Positions 41,914 through 50,956 of a stretch of DNA of 64,000 bases are shown here, piece after piece. Numbering within the stretch: position 1 is the first letter of the stretch; every line of letters begins with the position of its first letter. Below the pieces are notes generated by a model, which did not search any database, was not told the origin of the DNA, and saw nothing but the letters and a program-made list of their open reading frames with translations. The position numbers were made by a program, and so were the translations under genes. Source of the stretch: Mariprofundus ferrinatatus (GTDB lineage Bacteria; Pseudomonadota; Zetaproteobacteria; Mariprofundales; Mariprofundaceae); the NCBI RefSeq assembly GCF_002795825.1, contig NZ_CP018800.1, positions 682,001 to 746,000 of the forward strand, given 5' to 3'.

Positions 41914-43272
41914 ATGAATCAGCTCGAACGTCGCAGCGTATTTTCGCTGGCGGGAATTTACGGCCTGCGCATGCTGGGACTGTTCATGATCCTGCCGGTA
42001 TTTTCGCTTTATGCTGAGGGGCTTGAGGGGGTCACCCCGATGCTTGTCGGCGTAGCACTAGGTGTTTACGGGTTGACCATGGCGATCTTCCAGATCCCGT
42101 TTGGTATGCTATCCGACCGTTTTGGTCGCAAGCCGATCATCACTATAGGCCTGCTTCTTTTTGCCCTCGGCAGCTTGATTGCCGCGATGTCCGATACGAT
42201 ATGGGGTGTAATTATCGGTCGTGCTATTCAGGGCTCAGGTGCCATAGCTGCTGCAATGATGGCACTGATGGCCGATCTCACTGAAGAGCAGGAGCGCACC
42301 AAGGCGATGGCGATCATGGGCGTTGCCATCGGTATGTCATTCACGCTGGCGCTTATGGTGGGACCAATACTTAACGCGAGCATGGGTGTGGATGGTATTT
42401 TCTGGCTGACAGCTGTTCTGGCCGCAGCAGGCATTGCCATACTCTTCCTGCTGGTTCCTGATCCCAAACACCTCAATTTCCACCGCGAGGTAGAGACAGT
42501 ACCTGCGCAACTGAAACAGGTATTTTTCGATGCGCAGCTGTTCAGGCTCGATGTCGGTATTTTGGTACAGCACGGCATTATGATGGCTATGTTCACTGCA
42601 CTACCTTTTGTCCTCAGGGATAAGCTGGGTTTGCCTGCAGATGAACATGCATGGTTCTATCTGCCGGTACTGATGCTCTCTGTGCTAGGTATGGCCCCAC
42701 TGGTCATGCTTGCCGAGAAAAAACAGAAGATGAAACAGGTGTTTATCGGTTCGGTCCTGTTGATGGCTCTGTCCGAAATTCTCCTGGGTACTGACCAGCG
42801 CTCTCTGGTCGCCGTCGGAATCGGCCTGTTTTTCTTTTTCGTCGCTTTTAATGTGCTTGAGGCGAGCCTGCCGTCACTGATCTCACGTCTGGCCCCGGTG
42901 GAAAGCAAGGGCACCGCGATGGGGGTTTATTCAACTTCTCAGTTCCTCGGTGCCTTTATTGGCGGGGCAGGGGGCGGCTGGCTGTCGGGGGCATTCGGCA
43001 TACAGGCCGTTTTTTTCGCCTGCGCGATCGTTGCGCTGGGATGGTTGCTGCTTGCGCTGGGCATGAAGGTTCCAGCCTATCTCTCTTCATTCATGCTGCA
43101 TGTCGAGGTGTCTGATCAGCGTGCTGCAGAGCAGTTGGCCGCCAAACTGATGCAGCTGCCCGGGGTGCACGAAGCCAGCGTGATAGTAGAGGATGGCGTT
43201 GCCTATCTGAAAGTGGATAAAAAGAAGTTTGATTCGAAGCTGGCAACTTCATTAACTGAAGCGCTCTCCTGA
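41914..43272 (+). CDS. YajR-type MFS transporter with C-terminal ferredoxin-like domain
   Basis: Protein of 452 residues with twelve helices and MFS motif A in FGMLSDRFGRKPIITIG. After the last helix (about 385) comes a soluble domain of about 65 residues (HVEVSDQRAAEQLAAKLMQLPGV...EDGVAYLKVDKKKFD) with a beta-alpha-beta plan like the YAM domain of E. coli YajR. The substrate of this class is unknown. It follows ctaA by 10 nt and may be co-transcribed; given the setting, a metal or heme-related solute is conceivable but not shown. Confidence 0.85.
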   Translation: MNQLERRSVFSLAGIYGLRMLGLFMILPVFSLYAEGLEGVTPMLVGVALGVYGLTMAIFQIPFGMLSDRFGRKPIITIGLLLFALGSLIAAMSDTIWGVIIGRAIQGSGAIAAAMMALMADLTEEQERTKAMAIMGVAIGMSFTLALMVGPILNASMGVDGIFWLTAVLAAAGIAILFLLVPDPKHLNFHREVETVPAQLKQVFFDAQLFRLDVGILVQHGIMMAMFTALPFVLRDKLGLPADEHAWFYLPVLMLSVLGMAPLVMLAEKKQKMKQVFIGSVLLMALSEILLGTDQRSLVAVGIGLFFFFVAFNVLEASLPSLISRLAPVESKGTAMGVYSTSQFLGAFIGGAGGGWLSGAFGIQAVFFACAIVALGWLLLALGMKVPAYLSSFMLHVEVSDQRAAEQLAAKLMQLPGVHEASVIVEDGVAYLKVDKKKFDSKLATSLTEALS

Positions 43273-43324
43273 CGGGCAGCAGAATAACGCCCTGTTCCGG
43301 CTAATGTGGATGTCGTTGTTCTTA

Positions 43325-43492
43325 CTACTTCAACCTTAGTTTTTCCAGGATTCCGACCCGATTCTCCAACTCAAGTATTGCTGTTTGCAGGTCATTTGCC
43401 GTCCACGACGAGTATATCAACAATAAAACTATTACCAGCAAAAGGACAATTATTATTCCCCTTTCATAACTGAAGTCTTCCATAAAGCCCAT
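43325..43492 (-). CDS. 55-residue single-span membrane protein
   Basis: Small open frame in the otherwise empty 43273-43678 interval. The ATG at 43492 has GAGGT about 7 nt upstream. The product starts MGFMEDFSYERG, has one strongly hydrophobic helix (about 13-28) and ends with a heptad-like helix LQTAILELENRVGILEKLRLK, suggesting oligomerisation. No family recognised. The good start and amphipathic C-terminus favour a real gene. Confidence 0.5.
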   Translation of the reverse strand: MGFMEDFSYERGIIIVLLLVIVLLLIYSSWTANDLQTAILELENRVGILEKLRLK

Positions 43493-43678
43493 TTGGTTTA
43501 CCTCAAATCATATTTCGAAGTCATTCCACTTATATAATCCGGTTACCGTTATTATAGGACATATTTCTTTCATTTGCAGAACAGCACTGGCTTGATATAT
43601 GTGAGATCTGCTTTTAGGGGAACAGGGGTGCAGCAGACATCCCTATAAACCGGTGCAGGCTGTCAGTCGCATCTATGT

Positions 43679-44284
43679 TTATTCAGCCCAGCGTATCCAC
43701 TTTCGCAGCGCTTCCACAATCTCTTCAGAGGAGCTCTGGTGGCTGATAAGCTCGCCAAGCTTGCCGTCAGGACGCATAACATAAACATAGGTGCCATGGT
43801 TCATGAGATAGTTGCCCTTGGCATTCACCTCGTCCTTCTCAAAAGGCACCATGAAGGCTTTGGTTGCAACCTTCAGCTCTTCTTCACTGCCGGTCAGGCC
43901 GATGATATCCGGATGAAAATAGGTGGCATACTTATGGACTCTTTCAGGAGTGTCTCGTCCAAAGTCAATGGCGATAAAGACAGCGCGTACTTTCTCCTTT
44001 TCATCCTCATTAAGCATTCTCAGTGCATTGCCAAAGTTGACCAGCGTGTTGGGGCAGACATCAGGGCAGTGTGTGTATCCAAAGAAGACGACACTTGCTT
44101 TGCCGGCAAGATCTGAAAATGAAACCGATCTGTCTGCACCGTGCAACGTAAAGTCAGTAAGTTTCTCATCAAATTCCGGATACTTGGGTGTCGGAATTTT
44201 ATTCAGGTTATAGAGCCCGAAGCCGATCATGCAGAGGGCCAGAATCAGGACAATAATTGGAAACTTGCTGGAATTGCTGCTCAT
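43679..44284 (-). CDS. SCO1/SenC family protein, membrane anchored
   Basis: Protein of 201 residues with one N-terminal helix (about 8-26) and a thioredoxin fold. The copper site is CPDVC in FFGYTHCPDVCPNTL with His in MNHGTYVYV. Asp in FIAIDFGRDTPERV replaces the more usual DPxRDT pattern, a small departure. It is the third SCO-type protein in the window and lies in the second oxidase-like region, so it probably matures that CuA subunit. It is divergent from the membrane protein gene at 44382. Confidence 0.9.
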   Translation of the reverse strand: MSSNSSKFPIIVLILALCMIGFGLYNLNKIPTPKYPEFDEKLTDFTLHGADRSVSFSDLAGKASVVFFGYTHCPDVCPNTLVNFGNALRMLNEDEKEKVRAVFIAIDFGRDTPERVHKYATYFHPDIIGLTGSEEELKVATKAFMVPFEKDEVNAKGNYLMNHGTYVYVMRPDGKLGELISHQSSSEEIVEALRKWIRWAE

Positions 44285-44381
44285 ATTGTGGGTTTCTCCA
44301 TGAAACGGTATGCGAAGTAGCCTTTGCTAGGATCGAAGCATAGCATCACTGTAGCAGCCAATACAGAATGACAGAGGAGGG

Positions 44382-44792
44382 GTGATGAATGACTATCTAG
44401 TCTCATTCCTCTTTTATCTGGTGCCGGCCAACGTACTCGCCATTACCATCATCCTTCTGGGCCGTCGTAAAGATGTATACTTCAGCTTTATCGAATACCT
44501 TTTGATCTACCTGCCGTGGGCGGGTTTTATTGCTCTGACGCTGGTGATCTTCGGGGGGCTCGATAAGGTCCCGTCGCTGCCCGTTATCAAGGTGTTTCTG
44601 ATCGTACTGCAGTCTATCGGAGCAGGTGTGATGGGCGGTGCGATACTGATGCCTCGACTGGTGATGAGGGACTCCAAGATGCGACCGCTCGGCATTACGG
44701 CAATCAGTGCAACACTGATAACTGTGCTTTATGTGAAATTCAGGATGATGCTCTTTATCATGGTCGAAGGTCTCTCTGCAGCTATTACCTGA
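44382..44792 (+). CDS. conserved membrane protein, unknown function
   Basis: Hydrophobic protein of 136 residues with four predicted helices. AGGAGG sits about 6 nt before the ATG at 44382. I recognise no motif. Its neighbours are a SCO protein and a c-type cytochrome, so a respiratory link is possible. It ends 3 nt from the convergent cytochrome gene. Confidence 0.65.
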   Translation: MMNDYLVSFLFYLVPANVLAITIILLGRRKDVYFSFIEYLLIYLPWAGFIALTLVIFGGLDKVPSLPVIKVFLIVLQSIGAGVMGGAILMPRLVMRDSKMRPLGITAISATLITVLYVKFRMMLFIMVEGLSAAIT

Positions 44793-44795
44793 GGC

Positions 44796-45179
44796 CTAGA
44801 TATGTTTCAGATATTCGACGATCAGTGCACGTTTCTCCGCATCCTTGATGCCGGGGATCTTCATACGGGTTTCAGGGTGGACGCCTGTCGGGCTTTCGAT
44901 CCAGGCATCGAGTGAAACCTCATTCCACACTTCGACCGGAATTCCCTTGGTTCTAGGGGCTTGGCCAAAGATGCCTTTCAGCGACGGGCCGACCTTGCGC
45001 ACGGTTTTATCGAAGAAGTGACAGTTGCCGCACTCGGTTCGCGCAATGGCGGCTCCCGGCATCGACTCCAGTTCAATGTTTTTGGCGGTGGAGCCGATGA
45101 CGCCACCGGAATCCTCCCCACATCCTGCCATTGTTGCAGCAGATAGAATTAGCAGTGCCGGGATAGTAGAGCGTTTCAT
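44796..45179 (-). CDS. monoheme c-type cytochrome lipoprotein
   Basis: Protein of about 127 residues with a lipobox MAGC, so it is probably anchored in a membrane by lipid. The class I heme motif is ECGNCHFFD, followed by KVGPSLKGIFGQAPRT. The likely distal Met is in TRMKIPGIKDAEKRALIVEYLKHI, in the expected place. It probably carries electrons to one of the CuA subunits nearby. The ATG at 45179 has AGGTGAGG upstream; a GTG at 45191 is the alternative. Confidence 0.87.
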   Translation of the reverse strand: MKRSTIPALLILSAATMAGCGEDSGGVIGSTAKNIELESMPGAAIARTECGNCHFFDKTVRKVGPSLKGIFGQAPRTKGIPVEVWNEVSLDAWIESPTGVHPETRMKIPGIKDAEKRALIVEYLKHI

Positions 45180-45391
45180 GGTCAACCTCACCTGTTCGGA
45201 AGTGGACGCATGCTACCATATCCGGCATGTATTATTCATCTTCCTGTCGAGTGGCTAATGGCCGTCTGGAATCCCTGTTTGCGTACCCCTGAAAAGCGTC
45301 TATAAAAATAGATAGCAGCGAAGGAGGGAGCATGAACCATTCAATCAAATCACATCGTCTGTATGAATAAAACGCACCTATTGATTTCCAG

Positions 45392-46166
45392 TTGTCACCA
45401 AACAGAAGTTCAGTGATCAAGCCGGAAGGGATCATTTTACATGATACAGCCGGAAGGCTGGATAAAGGCAACTGTGTCAGCTGGTTTCTAAAAAAAGAGG
45501 CAAGTGCTTCTGCGCATCTAGTGGTGGAACGTGATGGCTCGGTTACCCAGATGGTGCCATTCAATATCAAAGCGTGGCATGCAGGCAGTTCCATTCTGGA
45601 CGGGCGCAGTGGCTGTAACGGCTTTTCCATCGGCATTGAAATTGTTAATCCAGGAAAGCTAGAAAAAACCGAGGGAGGTTATCGCTCCTGGTTCAAGAAA
45701 GTCTATACGGAAGCTGATGGTGATATCCGTGCAGCTTCTTCACGCTATCATGGCGATGGCTATTGGATGGACTATACAGAGGCGCAAATCAACTCTGTTA
45801 CCGATATCTGCAGCGCGCTAGCGACCAAATACGATATGAACTTTATCGAACCTCACTGGTTTGTCAGTCCGGGAAGGAAGCGGGATACAAACCCGCTATT
45901 TCCGCTCGATCACCTTCGAACCTTCGCACTTGGCCGCGGGGATAACGGAGTCGAAAGGGTTGAAAAGAGAGTCGTTGCCACGAGCCTGAATGTACGTGGC
46001 GGAGCCGGCATCGGGTTTGAAAAGATGGAGTGGGGGCCTCTCAGAGGGGGGGGCGATAGTTAAAGTGCTTGGTCAGGATGTAGACGAGCAGGGCGGCACC
46101 TGGTCGTTTGTTGCACTTGATGAAAATAATGGATGGGTAAGCGACCGCTATCTGGCAGCTGTCTAA
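45392..46166 (+). pseudogene. N-acetylmuramoyl-L-alanine amidase with SH3-like tail, frameshifted at a G8 tract
   Basis: The amidase_2-type domain includes GIILHDTAG, SAHLVVERDGSVTQMVPFNIKAWHAG, NGFSIGIEIVNPG and IEPHWFVSPGRKRDTNP. A bacterial SH3 domain begins VVATSLNVRGGAGIGF. The frame then meets eight G (46046-46053) and stops at 46063. Reading seven G restores GPLRGGAIVKVLG and runs to the TAA at 46164-46166 with NNGWVSDRYLAAV, a proper SH3 end. The start is also unclear: TTG 45392, or ATG 45363 in another frame. It is either a pseudogene, a phase-variable gene or a sequencing error. The amidase domain itself is uninterrupted. Confidence 0.8.
46046..46053 (+). repeat. homopolymer run of eight G at the amidase frameshift
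   Basis: Eight consecutive G sit exactly where the SH3 domain reading frame breaks. Deleting one G joins the two frames without loss. Runs of this length are prone to slippage in replication and to base-calling errors. Confidence 0.9.
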
Positions 46167-46169
46167 TTC

Positions 46170-46679
46170 CTACTGACAGATAATATCCCGGAGCAGGCGG
46201 AAGAGGGCACGCGAGGATTTGTGCGGCTTGTTCTCCAGAGCCTCCTTGTTGGCATTGCGCACCAGCTGCCTGATCTGGCCGGAATCGGCCAGCGGGTAGA
46301 GACCCATGAACTCGGTAAGGGCATCATGCCCCTCAGAAATCAGGCGATCGCGCCAGCGTTCGGTACGGTGGAAATTTTTGTCCTGCTCACTCTTCTTCGC
46401 ATCTAGTTCCGCAATGGTTTCCATGAATGATTCGGTTTCGATCTGGCGAAGCAGTTTGACGATGAACTTGAACTGACGCTTTTCGGCGCCATGTTTCATG
46501 CTCTGAACATCAATCAGCGCCTGAAAGAGCTCTTTCGGAAGATCCATCTTTTCAAGTGCAACGGCATCCAGCCTGGAGAGGCTTTTGGCCAGATCGTGCA
46601 ACTCGGCGATTTCACGCTTCTGCTGGGTCTTGTTCAACCGAGCGACGTTTTCGTGTTCCTCATCATAGGTATCGTACAT
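46170..46679 (-). CDS. darP: ribosome-associated protein DarP/YjgA family (DUF615)
   Basis: Protein of 169 residues, very charged and helical. The family segments are KTQQKREIAELHDLAKSLSRL, IDVQSMKHGAEKRQFKFIVKLLRQ, ERWRDRLISEGHDALTEFMGLYPLADSGQIRQLVRNANKE and SSRALFRLLRDII. In E. coli this protein associates with late 50S assembly intermediates. It is convergent with the frameshifted amidase gene, with only 3 nt between the ends. Confidence 0.9.
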   Translation of the reverse strand: MYDTYDEEHENVARLNKTQQKREIAELHDLAKSLSRLDAVALEKMDLPKELFQALIDVQSMKHGAEKRQFKFIVKLLRQIETESFMETIAELDAKKSEQDKNFHRTERWRDRLISEGHDALTEFMGLYPLADSGQIRQLVRNANKEALENKPHKSSRALFRLLRDIICQ

Positions 46680-46786
46680 GGGTCGCTAGTGTAGCGAGCC
46701 GTTCAGCGAAATACAGAGCGCTCTTTCACAGATCTGCTTACATAAACTGTAGATGGAACTCTTAAACCCTTCCGATGCTGTATCTG

Positions 46787-47008
46787 TTGTAAAGGACACA
46801 ATAGTCATTTGGGCAGCCATCAGGCCGCCCGAAGGATGAGGGAGGGACATGGAGCCCCGAATCACAAATCTACAGGAGAGTAGATTTGGACGAGCTTGAG
46901 CTCGCCCGTCGGGTGAGGGACATGAAGGCCTCGAATCACAAATCTACAGGAGAGTAGATTTGGACGAGCTTGAGTTCGCCCGTCGGGTGAGGGACATGGA
47001 CGCCCCGA
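46787..47008. repeat. tandem 74-bp repeats next to prfC
   Basis: Two near-identical 74-base units (46861-46934 and 46935-47008) differ at four positions. A degenerate partial copy, clearest over its last 35 bases, precedes them. Each unit contains an 8-bp hairpin (AAATCTAC / GTAGATTT around AGGAGA), a weaker CGAGC / GCTCG hairpin (intact only in the first unit) and CCCG / CGGG. The array ends one base before the prfC stop codon. The remaining 46680-46786 shows nothing I recognise. Confidence 0.85.
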
Positions 47009-47009
47009 A

Positions 47010-48602
47010 TCAGATATGTTCTCTGGTTTTATGGAAGGTGATATCCGGCCACTGCTCTTCGGTGTAGCTGAGTTTCCATGCACTTGGTGCGAGATAGGCC
47101 AGACAACCATCCGCATCCTCGGCGAGTGCCGAGTCGAACAGGCGGATGAACTCGGCCAGCTTCTTCTCATTGTCTGAGGTGATCCAGCGCGCAACCTGGA
47201 AGTCTGTGGCGACATAGTCGGCATCCACCTTGTACTCCGCCTTCAGTCTTGCCACGGTTACATCGAACTGCAGTACGCCAACTGCGCCGAGGATATAGTC
47301 GCCACCAAGATTGGTCTTGAACACCTGTACTGCGCCCTCTTCGGAAAGCTGAACGAGTCCTTTGTGCAGCTGTTTACGTTTCATCGGATCAATCAGGCGA
47401 ACACGACGGAACAGCTCAGGCGCAAAGTTCGGAATACCGGTGAACTTCAGAGGTTCCTTTGTGGTGAATGTGTCGCCAATCTTGATCGTGCCGTGGTTAT
47501 GAATGCCGATAATGTCGCCGGCATAAGCCTCCTCAACATGAGCGCGATCCTGTGACATAAATATTACGGCATTAGGAATCTTCACATCTTTAGCAATGCG
47601 GTGATGGCGTACAGCCATACCCTTCTTGAACTTGCCTGAACAGATGCGGAAAAAGGCGATACGGTCGCGGTGGGCGGGATCCATATTGGCCTGAATCTTG
47701 AAACAGAAACCGGAGAACTGTTCCTCATCCGGATTTACAGTGCGCTCCATCGCTTCGCGCGGACCCGGATGGGGGGCAAGTTCGCAGAAGGCATCCAGCA
47801 ACTCTTTAACGCCGAAGTTGTTAACCGCTGAGCCGAAAAACACTGGCGACTGACTTCCAGCCAGGAAGTGCTCGAGATCGAATGGATCTGCGGCACCTTC
47901 TAGCAGTTCAATATTCTCGCGCAGTTCCTGGGCCTGATGGCCGAGCAGTTCGTCGAGTTTCGGATCGCTGAGATCTTCGATATGGACCGTTTTGAAATCG
48001 CGTGTTTCAGCGCCTGCTGCAAATAGGTTAAGCTCCTTCTTATAGAGGTTGTATACGCCCTTAAACGATTTTCCCATGCCGATCGGCCAGGTCATCGGCG
48101 TGCACTCGATCTGCAGCTTCTCCTCAATGTCGGCAAGGATATCGAGTGGTTCCATGCCTTCGCGGTCGAGTTTGTTGATAAAGGTAACGATAGGGGTGTT
48201 ACGCATACGGCACACCTCCATCAGCTTCTCAGTTTGAGGCTCCACACCTTTGGCTGAATCAATTACCATCATGGCTGAATCGACTGCGGTAAGTACGCGG
48301 TAGGTATCTTCAGAGAAGTCCTGATGACCCGGAGTGTCGAGCAGGTTGACTTCGAATTCACGCTTGTCGATTTTGTAGTTGAATTTCATCACCGATGAGG
48401 CGACAGAGATACCGCGCTCCTGCTCGATTTTCATCCAGTCGGAGGTGGCGTGCCTGCTTGCTTTGCGTGCTTTCACAGCACCGGCCATCTGAATCGCGCC
48501 ACCGAACATTAACAGCTTTTCGGTCAGCGTGGTTTTACCGGCATCGGGATGTGAAATGATCCCGAATGTGCGACGTTTCTCGATTTCAGACTGCAAACTC
48601 AT
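47010..48602 (-). CDS. prfC: peptide chain release factor 3
   Basis: Translational GTPase of 530 residues that removes RF1/RF2 from the ribosome after termination. G1 is [14 protein letters not shown], followed by the RF3-type [17 protein letters not shown] and [12 protein letters not shown]3 [14 protein letters not shown] and G4 FINKLDREG. The C-terminus has [19 protein letters not shown], typical of RF3 rather than EF-G. The ATG at 48602 has AGGAG 8 nt upstream, so an in-frame start further upstream is not needed. The stop lies at the edge of the 74-bp repeat array. Confidence 0.96.
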   Translation of the reverse strand: MSLQSEIEKRRTFGIISHPDAGKTTLTEKLLMFGGAIQMAGAVKARKASRHATSDWMKIEQERGISVASSVMKFNYKIDKREFEVNLLDTPGHQDFSEDTYRVLTAVDSAMMVIDSAKGVEPQTEKLMEVCRMRNTPIVTFINKLDREGMEPLDILADIEEKLQIECTPMTWPIGMGKSFKGVYNLYKKELNLFAAGAETRDFKTVHIEDLSDPKLDELLGHQAQELRENIELLEGAADPFDLEHFLAGSQSPVFFGSAVNNFGVKELLDAFCELAPHPGPREAMERTVNPDEEQFSGFCFKIQANMDPAHRDRIAFFRICSGKFKKGMAVRHHRIAKDVKIPNAVIFMSQDRAHVEEAYAGDIIGIHNHGTIKIGDTFTTKEPLKFTGIPNFAPELFRRVRLIDPMKRKQLHKGLVQLSEEGAVQVFKTNLGGDYILGAVGVLQFDVTVARLKAEYKVDADYVATDFQVARWITSDNEKKLAEFIRLFDSALAEDADGCLAYLAPSAWKLSYTEEQWPDITFHKTREHI

Positions 48603-48745
48603 GTAGACATCTCCTGCAAAGGTCGCGCAGTGTACAGAAGCGGAGGGTGCTTGTGGAATATCTGTTTTCATTAATCTGTAATCGCTGGCGCCTTTGCCCG
48701 ACTAAGGTGGCATGCGATTGAATATGAAGTTGAGGATCTCCTGAT

Positions 48746-49450
48746 ATGGTGAAACGCCTGCTACCTCTGGGGCTGATTGCTGCAGTCGCGGTTCTGTTCA
48801 TGTTTTTTGATATGGATCGCTTCATAAGCATAGAGGCTCTACGCGAACACAGATCGCAGCTTCTGGATTGGGTTGCTGAACATGATCTTGCTGCACCAAT
48901 TGCCTATATGGCTGTCTATGTCGCTATCGTTGCCTTCTCCTTGCCTGCGGGGACAGCGATGACGGTAGCGGGCGGTTTTCTGTTCGGTGCCTTTGCCGGA
49001 GGAGTATATACGGTTGTTGGAGCAACCATAGGGGCAGTAGCCCTGTTTCTGATTGCCAAAACTTCGCTCGGTGACTATCTGCTGGCCAGAGCGGGAAATG
49101 GTGTAAAAAAGATGCAGGCAGGTTTCGCTGAAAATGCCTGGAGCTATATGTTCGTACTGCGTCTGGTGCCGATCTTCCCCTTTTTCCTTGTCAATCTGGT
49201 GCCGGCATTCCTTGGTGTGCCTCTGAGAATCTATGTTGTTGCCACCTTCCTGGGAATTATGCCGGCAACCTTTGTCTTTGCTTTGGCCGGATCGGGCTTG
49301 GGGAGTGTGCTGGATCAGGGGGGTGAGGTCTCGATTCAGGGCGTGATGACGCTTGAGGTTGTCGCTGCTCTTTTCGGTCTGGCCCTGTTAAGCATGATTC
49401 CAGTGATTTATAAACATATTCGCAAACCGGCAAATGGAGAGATTAAGTGA
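48746..49450 (+). CDS. TVP38/TMEM64 (DedA-like) membrane protein
   Basis: Membrane protein of 234 residues with five to six helices. The conserved core is FSLPAGTAMTVAGGFLFGAFAGGVYTVVGATIGAVALFLIAKTSLGDYL, with VLRLVPIFPFFLVNLVPAFLGVPLRIYVVATFLGIMPATFVFA. The family includes lipid scramblase-like proteins. It overlaps the following flavoprotein gene by 4 nt. TVP38 domains adjacent or fused to MerA-like disulfide reductases are a recurring arrangement, which suggests joint function, though the reaction is not known. Confidence 0.87.
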   Translation: MVKRLLPLGLIAAVAVLFMFFDMDRFISIEALREHRSQLLDWVAEHDLAAPIAYMAVYVAIVAFSLPAGTAMTVAGGFLFGAFAGGVYTVVGATIGAVALFLIAKTSLGDYLLARAGNGVKKMQAGFAENAWSYMFVLRLVPIFPFFLVNLVPAFLGVPLRIYVVATFLGIMPATFVFALAGSGLGSVLDQGGEVSIQGVMTLEVVAALFGLALLSMIPVIYKHIRKPANGEIK

Positions 49451-50871
49451 GCAATAAGATCAGTGTGGATATCTGCATCATTGGAGCCGGTTCCGGTGGT
49501 TTAAGTGTGGCTGCAGGGGCATCTCAGATGGGGGCAAAGGTGGCGCTCATTGAGAAGGGGGAGATGGGGGGTGACTGCCTGAATTCGGGTTGTGTGCCAT
49601 CCAAGGCGCTGCTTGCTGCAGCCCATGCAGCCCAAAATATGCGTGATGCAGGCCGGTTTGGCATCCAGACTGTCGAACCTGAGGTGGACTGGAGTGCAGT
49701 TCACGGTCACGTGCATGAAGTGATAAAGTCGATTGCTCCGAACGATTCGCAGGAACGCTTTGAGGGGCTTGGCGTGACCGTGGTTCGAGCTGCAGCCAGC
49801 TTTATCAATGAACGGACTGTTCTGGCCGGCGATTATGAGGTCCGGGCCAAATACTTCGTGCTGGCGACAGGTTCTTCACCATTCGTGCCGCCTATAGAAG
49901 GGCTGGATAAGGTGTCCTATTTCACCAATGAGAATATCTTTGCCAATCGCGATCCGGTCAGACACCTGATCGTGATAGGAGGAGGGCCGATCGGCATTGA
50001 GATGGCACAGGCGTATCGGCGCCTGGGTGCCAGGGTGACCGTGATGGAGATGGCGCGACTGTTAATGAAGGATGATCCCGAACTGTCGAAGGTGGTGATC
50101 CGGAAGCTGACAGACGAGGGGGTCGAGTTTCATGAAGGGTGCAGAAACCTGAGGCTGGAAAAACAGGACGACGGTGGGATTGCGGCACTTTGTGAAACGG
50201 ATGCCGGAGCGCAGTGCGTATCTGGTTCGCACCTGCTGATTGCTACGGGGCGCAGGGCTAATGTGAAAGGCCTGAATCTGGACGCGGCAGCTGTTTCATA
50301 CAGCCCTCACGGCGTTGAAGTGGATACTCGCCTGCGAACAAGCAACAGACGGATATTTGCCATCGGCGATGTTGCAGGCCCTTATCAGTTCACCCACATG
50401 GCCGCATATCAGGCCGGTATCGTGATCCGAAATATGCTGTTCAAGCTTCCTGCCAGGGTAAATTACTCATCGGTTCCATGGGTTACCTACAGCGACCCGG
50501 AGCTGGCGCATGTCGGAATGAGTGAGGCAGATGCGATTCAGGCAGGTAGGGAGGTTCGCATACTGCGTTGGAGCTTTACGGAGAATGACCGTGCACAGTC
50601 TGAGAGGCGGACCGAAGGGTTGATCAAGGTGGTGACTACAGCAAAAGGGGTGATCCTTGGCGCCAGTATCGTTGGCTTGCATGCAGGGGAGTTGATCCAG
50701 CCGTGGGTATTGGCCATTACTCAGAAACTGAAGATCGGTGCAATGGCTTCGATGATCGCGCCTTACCCTACGCTTGCGGAGGCAAACAAACGGATTGCCG
50801 GCAGTTTTTTCACCGACAGGCTTTTTTCTTCGGCGACAAGGAGGCTGGTCAGGTTATTGTTGAAATTTTGA
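49447..50871 (+). CDS. MerA-like pyridine nucleotide-disulfide oxidoreductase
   Basis: FAD/NAD(P)H flavoprotein of 474 residues. FAD motif ICIIGAGSGGLSVAAGA, redox disulfide GGDCLNSGCVPSKALL, NAD(P) motif LIVIGGGPIGIEMAQAYRRLGARVTVME, and the second FAD contact IFAIGDVAG. The C-terminal dimer domain ends with IAPYPTLAEANKR, where dihydrolipoamide dehydrogenase has HPTLSE, so the base His is Tyr as in mercuric reductase. No heavy-metal-binding N-terminal domain or C-terminal CC pair is present, so mercury reduction is unlikely. GTG start overlaps the TVP38 stop (GTGA). Confidence 0.88.
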   Translation: MSNKISVDICIIGAGSGGLSVAAGASQMGAKVALIEKGEMGGDCLNSGCVPSKALLAAAHAAQNMRDAGRFGIQTVEPEVDWSAVHGHVHEVIKSIAPNDSQERFEGLGVTVVRAAASFINERTVLAGDYEVRAKYFVLATGSSPFVPPIEGLDKVSYFTNENIFANRDPVRHLIVIGGGPIGIEMAQAYRRLGARVTVMEMARLLMKDDPELSKVVIRKLTDEGVEFHEGCRNLRLEKQDDGGIAALCETDAGAQCVSGSHLLIATGRRANVKGLNLDAAAVSYSPHGVEVDTRLRTSNRRIFAIGDVAGPYQFTHMAAYQAGIVIRNMLFKLPARVNYSSVPWVTYSDPELAHVGMSEADAIQAGREVRILRWSFTENDRAQSERRTEGLIKVVTTAKGVILGASIVGLHAGELIQPWVLAITQKLKIGAMASMIAPYPTLAEANKRIAGSFFTDRLFSSATRRLVRLLLKF

Positions 50872-50956
50872 CGCTCCCCCCAAATCCGGTTTGCATGAGC
50901 CGAAAATAGTGTTTATGCTCTATGCGTTACGCCAATTCTTGGAGGAGGGAGTGTTC

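Noticed and set aside
46862-47224. A 120-codon minus-strand frame running through the 74-bp repeats into prfC
   Set aside because: It is a shadow of prfC in another frame, extended by the repeat units; the protein is repetitive because the DNA is.
49447-50871. Mercuric reductase (merA) as the name of the flavoprotein
   Set aside because: It lacks the C-terminal vicinal Cys pair and the heavy-metal-associated N-terminal domain, and there are no other mer genes.
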